64,000 nucleotides of DNA, from the NCBI GenBank assembly GCA_047501485.1, contig JAZDRN010000001.1:806001-870000 (forward strand), in the 5' to 3' direction. This DNA comes from Ancrocorticia sp047501485. Lineage in GTDB: Bacteria > Actinomycetota > Actinomycetes > Actinomycetales > Actinomycetaceae. Numbering within the stretch: the first letter of the stretch is position 1; the number at the start of each line of letters is the position of its first letter. The position numbers were made by a program, and so were the translations under genes. The notes beneath the pieces were generated by a model. The model was not told the origin of the DNA. It ran no database searches and worked only from the letters and a program-made list of their open reading frames with translations. Positions 60,219 through 64,000 of the stretch are shown here, one piece after another.

Positions 60219-61799
60219 ATGTCCGACGCCCAACCACTTATCACTGGAGATCCGACGGCGGACCTGCCCGCCTTTTACGCTGAGGCGAGCGCCCTGTCCG
60301 GACGGGACAGGAGCCTGTCGATGGAGCGGATCCATATCGGCCTCGACGCGCTCTTGGAGCTCCCCGGTATCGTTGCGAACCGCGGAGTGCCGCGGGAGGT
60401 GCTGGTCGTCATGGACGACGTGCCGATGCGGCGGGCAGGGGAGGACCTGAAGGAACTCGCGATGCGGCTGGTTTCGTCTGTTGCAGAGGTGTGCTCGAGT
60501 TCGCTGGGGGAACCGACCTCAGACGGGGTCCCGAACTCGCGGGTGGATTCGAACTCGCGGGTGGATTCGATTTCACGGACGGCGCCGCTTTCTCAGGGGG
60601 ACCCGACCGTCCGGACCATCGTGCTGTCGGATGCTCATGGGGTTCACACGACTACCGAGATGATCGACCGGGTTAAGAAGGTTATCGGCGATAGCGACGT
60701 CGTCGTGTCGGTCGGTTCGGGGACGGTCACCGATATCACCAAGCATGCGGTGTTCGAGACCGAATCGGCGACGGGCCGGCAGCGTTACCATGTTGCGGTG
60801 GCGACGGCGAATTCTGTGGGCGCGTACACCTCCGAGTTGGCGGTCGTGACGACGAACGGCGTGAAGCGTACGGTGCCGTCGCGGCTGCCCGACCAGCTTG
60901 TACTGGACACCACGATTCTTGCCGATACCCCGGAGGAATACGCGCTTGGCGGCATTGGCGACGGCGCCGTCGGCTGGTGTTCCCTGGGCGACTACCGGCT
61001 GGCCGCCCTGTGCGGAATGGGGAAGTGGGAGCCGCTCGCTCCTGCCGTGTTCCTGCCTATATTGCGATCCTTCCTTCGCCAGGACGAGTCATTCACCGGT
61101 GGAGGTATCGCCACCGCCGACGCGATGGCCAGGACGCTCGCGTCGGCGGGCTTCGTGATGTCGTTCGCGGGGGAGTCGGCACCTGCGTCCGGACTGGAAC
61201 ACGTCACCAGCCACATGCTCGACATGGCTGCCGCCCATCATGGCAGGGTGATCGGAAATCACGGTGAGCAGTGCGGCTTGGCGACCGGGCTCGTCCTATT
61301 GGCGTATCGCTATCTGCTGGACGAGTTCGATCCGGCGCGCATCGATATTGCTGGACTTACTGTTGATCTGGCAAAGGCTGAGACGAAGGTCAGGCAGGTG
61401 TTCGACGAGATCGATCCGACCGGGACGATGTCAGACGAATGCTGGCGCGATTACTCGGCAAAGTGCGAGGCCTGGAACGAGCACATCGGCGAGGTCGAGG
61501 CATTGTTGGGAGATTGGGACAGATACCGGGAGGATCTGCGGCGTTTCGTTGCGCCTCCCGAGCAATACTTGGCAGCGCTCGCGGCCACCGGGCATCCGCT
61601 CGACTTCGAGGACGTCCCGCCGGGGCTGCCCGAGGCTCAGGTGCGGTGGGCGTTCGCCAATGCGCGCTTGATGCGACGCCGACTCTCGGTTGCGGACTTC
61701 CTCGGCTTCTGCGGGCTGTGGACCGACGACCTCGTCGACCGTTTCTTCGCCGAGTTCGAGGAGATCTGCTCCGTGATTCGGGAGAATCGGGAGGGGTAA
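60219..61799 (+). CDS. Iron-containing alcohol dehydrogenase superfamily, sn-glycerol-1-phosphate dehydrogenase-like
   Basis: 526 residues, longer than usual G1P dehydrogenases. The NAD-binding motif is VVSVGSGTVTDITKHA. Metal ligands are expected in ILADTPEEYALGGIGD, ASGLEHVTSHMLDM and IGNHGEQCGLATG. A Ser-rich linker at about residues 90-125 contains a tandem SRVDSN/SRVDSI repeat. G1P dehydrogenases (AraM/EgsA) interconvert DHAP and glycerol 1-phosphate. The neighbouring kinase and GlpA-like oxidase support a glycerol-phosphate role. Confidence 0.85.
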   Translation: MSDAQPLITGDPTADLPAFYAEASALSGRDRSLSMERIHIGLDALLELPGIVANRGVPREVLVVMDDVPMRRAGEDLKELAMRLVSSVAEVCSSSLGEPTSDGVPNSRVDSNSRVDSISRTAPLSQGDPTVRTIVLSDAHGVHTTTEMIDRVKKVIGDSDVVVSVGSGTVTDITKHAVFETESATGRQRYHVAVATANSVGAYTSELAVVTTNGVKRTVPSRLPDQLVLDTTILADTPEEYALGGIGDGAVGWCSLGDYRLAALCGMGKWEPLAPAVFLPILRSFLRQDESFTGGGIATADAMARTLASAGFVMSFAGESAPASGLEHVTSHMLDMAAAHHGRVIGNHGEQCGLATGLVLLAYRYLLDEFDPARIDIAGLTVDLAKAETKVRQVFDEIDPTGTMSDECWRDYSAKCEAWNEHIGEVEALLGDWDRYREDLRRFVAPPEQYLAALAATGHPLDFEDVPPGLPEAQVRWAFANARLMRRRLSVADFLGFCGLWTDDLVDRFFAEFEEICSVIRENREG

Positions 61800-61809
61800 T
61801 GGGGGAGGG

Positions 61810-63155
61810 GTGTCCCTATGTTCCGAGTCAAGCCGCGAGAGCGGCTGGCTCGGGGATAGGAGTGGTGGTCGGGGGCTGGTAGTAGGTGCCGTCGCGGAGC
61901 ATGGCGAAGATGACGTTGCAGCGGCGGCGGGCCAAGCAGATCACGGCAGCGTTGTGGCGCTTGCCCTCGGCGCGTTTGCGATCGTAGTAGGTCTTCGAGG
62001 CGGGATCGGAGTGGGAGGCGACCCAGGCGGAGTAGAACAGCGCGTTTTTCAGCCGCTTGTTCCCCGAACGCGCTGGGAACTCGCCGCGGATCGAGGTGCC
62101 CGACCTTCGCGTGACCGGCGCGATCCCGGCATAGGCCGCGAGGTGGCCGGCGGTCTCGAACGCGGTGCCGTCACCGATGTTCAGGAGGATCTGGGCGGCG
62201 GTCTTGATGCCGATCCCCGGCATGCTCATCAAGACCGAGGCGAGAGGGAAGTCCTCCAACATGGACTCGACCTCCCTGGCCACGGTCGCCCGCTGTTCCT
62301 TCAGCTCCTTAACCTGACCAGCGACTCTAGGGATCACGAGCTCCACTGCCGCGGTCGCTGGCACGATGACGGTCTGCTCGCCCAGCGCCTTGAAGATCTG
62401 GTCGATCAGCGCTTCGGGATCGCGGCGCGAGTGGGAGCGGGCGAACCGCAGGACCCTGGCCCGGCCGGCCGCCTTGAGCCCGGTCGGGCCGCCGAATTTC
62501 TCCAGCAGGTCCAGCACGAGCCCAGTGGTCAGGCGTCCGCCGATGAAGACGCGCTCGAGCGCGGGGTGGATCTGCGTCAGCAGGGACCGGATCCGGTTCA
62601 ACGCTCTGGTGGTCTCGTGGGCGAGGTCCTCGTCAAAGCCCGCGAGGATCTTGAGCGTGGAGAGGACTTCGCTGTCGCGGTCGACCTGGCGAAGCGTGTG
62701 GGGCATGGTGCGGGCCGTGTCGGCGATGATGAACGCATCCCGCGCATCGGTCTTTGACCGGCCCGGATAGAGGTCTGCGGCCTTCCGCATCGCCGGGCCT
62801 GGCAGGTAGGCGACGGAGCAGCCGGAGTCTCTGGCGACCGCGATCGGCAACGCTCCGATGGTGTTGGGCTGGTCGACGACCATCAGTACCTCGCCGTGGT
62901 TCAGCAAGCTGGTGAACAGCTCACGGAGCTTGGTCTCGTCCTGCGGGAGGGGCTTGTCAAGCAGCTTGCTCCCGTCCGGGTCGAGTGCGCAGGCGTGGTG
63001 GGCGGTCTTCCCGACATCCAGGCCGATGACGACCGCGAATCTTGATTCCATGATGCTGTCCTTCCTTGGAGCATCATTGCTGGTCGCAGACTTGACACCC
63101 GATGCCGGCACCCACGTTACAAAGAGACCTCAGCAATGCTGGGCCGTGTCCCTAT
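61810..63155 (-). mobile_element. IS110-family insertion sequence (approximate limits)
   Basis: A single IS110-type recombinase gene is flanked by the 10-bp direct repeat GTGTCCCTAT at 61810-61819 and 63146-63155. The short non-coding part beyond the stop and the longer one before the start fit IS110 elements, whose non-coding end encodes a bridge RNA. If the true end is further right, the structured stretch 63156-63330 belongs to the element too. Confidence 0.75.
61828..63051 (-). CDS. IS110-family transposase (DEDD recombinase)
   Basis: 407 residues from ATG 63051. The N-terminal RuvC-like DEDD domain shows VVIGLDVGKTAHHACALDPD, MVVDQPNTIGALPIAVARD and GRSKTDARDAFIIADTAR. The C-terminal Transposase_20 domain shows LMSMPGIGIKTAAQILLNIG, HLAAYAGIAPVTRRSGTSIR and GNKRLKNALFYSAWVA, including the conserved serine region. 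It looks intact. It is separated by 28 bp from the stop of the dehydrogenase gene. Confidence 0.95.
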   Translation of the reverse strand: MESRFAVVIGLDVGKTAHHACALDPDGSKLLDKPLPQDETKLRELFTSLLNHGEVLMVVDQPNTIGALPIAVARDSGCSVAYLPGPAMRKAADLYPGRSKTDARDAFIIADTARTMPHTLRQVDRDSEVLSTLKILAGFDEDLAHETTRALNRIRSLLTQIHPALERVFIGGRLTTGLVLDLLEKFGGPTGLKAAGRARVLRFARSHSRRDPEALIDQIFKALGEQTVIVPATAAVELVIPRVAGQVKELKEQRATVAREVESMLEDFPLASVLMSMPGIGIKTAAQILLNIGDGTAFETAGHLAAYAGIAPVTRRSGTSIRGEFPARSGNKRLKNALFYSAWVASHSDPASKTYYDRKRAEGKRHNAAVICLARRRCNVIFAMLRDGTYYQPPTTTPIPEPAALAA

Positions 63156-63555
63156 CAGCGGTCAACGCGTGTCTCTCGACCGGGCGGCAACACCCCCCGG
63201 ACCATTAATGGCAGGGCAACAAAGCCATACCCGGCCGAGCGACCAGACCCCCGGCGATCGGGGGTACTCACAAGGTAACGGGGTAGCCGTAACGATTGGG
63301 TTGAGGACGCGGAGAACAGCGTCATCTTCGCGTCGGCTGCGACGCAGATGGCAGACAGGATGCCATTTCCATGCCGGCGATTGGCAACGAGAACATCCGG
63401 AAAGGCTCCTCCTCTCGAACGCCGAGTAGGAGGATTCCGGCGAGGCAATGAGCATTGGGAGACTTACCGCTGAGACGTCCCAGATCGTGTCTCATCAAAT
63501 CGAGATGAAGTTGTTCGTTGATACAATCGTCCTCGATCTCATGAGAGGACAACCG
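63052..63555. other. Non-coding stretch, candidate bridge RNA and Mrr leader
   Basis: 504 bp without a supported gene. The ACCCCCG (63247-63253) / CGGGGGT (63259-63265) hairpin and a compound hairpin at 63397-63440 (CCGGAA/TTCCGG outside, CCTCCT/AGGAGG inside) stand out. The left part may encode the IS110 bridge RNA; the right part is the mrr leader. Confidence 0.5.
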
Positions 63556-64000
63556 ATGGCGGAGATGCCCACCTGGGAAGGCTTTTTGATTCCTACGCTT
63601 CGAGTGGTGAGTGACGGTGTTGTTCGTGATCGTCGGACAATCTACAGTCTCAGTGCTCGGGCGGCAGGACTTGACGATCAACAGATGCAGGAGACACTTG
63701 CCTCCGGACATCTCAAGTACCGAAATCGAATTGGGTGGGGGCTCTCTTTCCTCGTGAATGTCGGAGCATTAGATCGACCATCACGTGGACGATATGCCAT
63801 TACCGATGCAGGTAAGCAGTTGTTGACCCGATTCCCGGATGGAGTGAGCCAGAAGGACATCGATGCGCTCGGAGCCGACCCATCGATCAGAATCCGGCCA
63901 TATGTGGCCACAGTATCCAGAAAGAGTCAACCGGAACAGCAACTGGAAGAATCTGCGACGATGACGCCGATTGAACAGGTGCAGGATGGGGTTTCTCGGA
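63556..64000 (+). CDS. mrr: Mrr restriction endonuclease, N-terminal part (runs off window)
   Basis: 148 codons seen, open to the window end. The ATG at 63556 has GAGAGGA at 63543-63549. The Mrr N-terminal winged-helix domain is clear: MPTWEGFLIPTLRVVSDGVV, LASGHLKYRNRIGWGLSFLV and GALDRPSRGRYAITDAGKQL. The catalytic PD-(D/E)xK domain would lie outside. Mrr is a type IV restriction enzyme cutting modified DNA. It lies next to an IS110 element, a usual sign of a variable defence region. Confidence 0.9.
   Translation, partial: MAEMPTWEGFLIPTLRVVSDGVVRDRRTIYSLSARAAGLDDQQMQETLASGHLKYRNRIGWGLSFLVNVGALDRPSRGRYAITDAGKQLLTRFPDGVSQKDIDALGADPSIRIRPYVATVSRKSQPEQQLEESATMTPIEQVQDGVSR

Overview
The window is high-G+C bacterial chromosome, most likely from an actinomycete (Actinomycetota; perhaps Actinomycetaceae-like, at low confidence). 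The evidence is a DtxR/IdeR-type iron box before a siderophore-interacting protein, an LpdA-type flavoprotein, MmyB-type XRE and ROK regulators, a type IB topoisomerase, many small lipoproteins, and many ATGA/GTGA start-stop overlaps. Most of it is ordinary accessory metabolism and stress genes. Islands of lower G+C lie at about 47.8-51.2 kb and 56.5-58.1 kb.

Layout. 0-9.4 kb: aldehyde dehydrogenase (5' end outside the window), catalase, old yellow enzyme, iron-box-controlled siderophore-interacting protein, then DUF4190 and lipoprotein genes leading into an OmpR-type two-component system. 9.4-9.7 kb: tRNA-Ala(GGC), its terminator and a 12-copy heptamer repeat. 9.9-14.6 kb: AraC regulator, sugar-type MFS transporter, esterase and amidohydrolase. 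14.8-23.3 kb: TetR/MFS efflux pair, ROK repressor with a GNAT enzyme, HAD phosphatase, AbiEi/DUF559 protein, MerR/VOC pair, XRE regulator and SDR. 24.1-37.9 kb: pyruvate oxidase, DHA2 efflux pump, DUF3500 lipoprotein, ArsR plus P1B-ATPase, HxlR plus quinone-oxidoreductase pair, lipid kinase and topoisomerase IB. 38.2-47.6 kb: class II aldolase, DinB-ankyrin fusion, LpdA-like flavoprotein, class I aldolase behind a Fur/Zur-type box, NhaC antiporter, YceI and DUF proteins. 47.8-52 kb: poorly known lower-G+C genes, a duplicated gene fragment and beta-carbonic anhydrase. 52.6-61.8 kb: a glycerol-phosphate type locus (alkyl-DHAP-synthase-like oxidase, GlpA-like oxidoreductase, IclR regulator, FGGY kinase, glycerol-1-phosphate-dehydrogenase-like enzyme). 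61.8-64 kb: IS110-family element and the start of an Mrr restriction endonuclease.

The most notable system is a three-gene set on the minus strand at 56515-58066. It encodes a HigB-like toxin, an XRE antitoxin with a long C-terminal tail, and a small SecB-like protein, which is the gene order of toxin-antitoxin-chaperone (TAC) systems such as Rv1955-Rv1957. It sits inside the glycerol-phosphate locus, between the IclR gene and the kinase. A 19-bp dyad found in front of both IclR and the kinase (16 of 19 bases identical) suggests the two halves are one regulon split by the TAC cassette.

A second theme is structural. Many intergenic stretches, and a few protein linkers, contain short imperfect tandem duplications with periods of about 18-25 bp. 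They are unrelated in sequence from site to site, so they look like a genome-wide slippage habit and not a dispersed repeat family.
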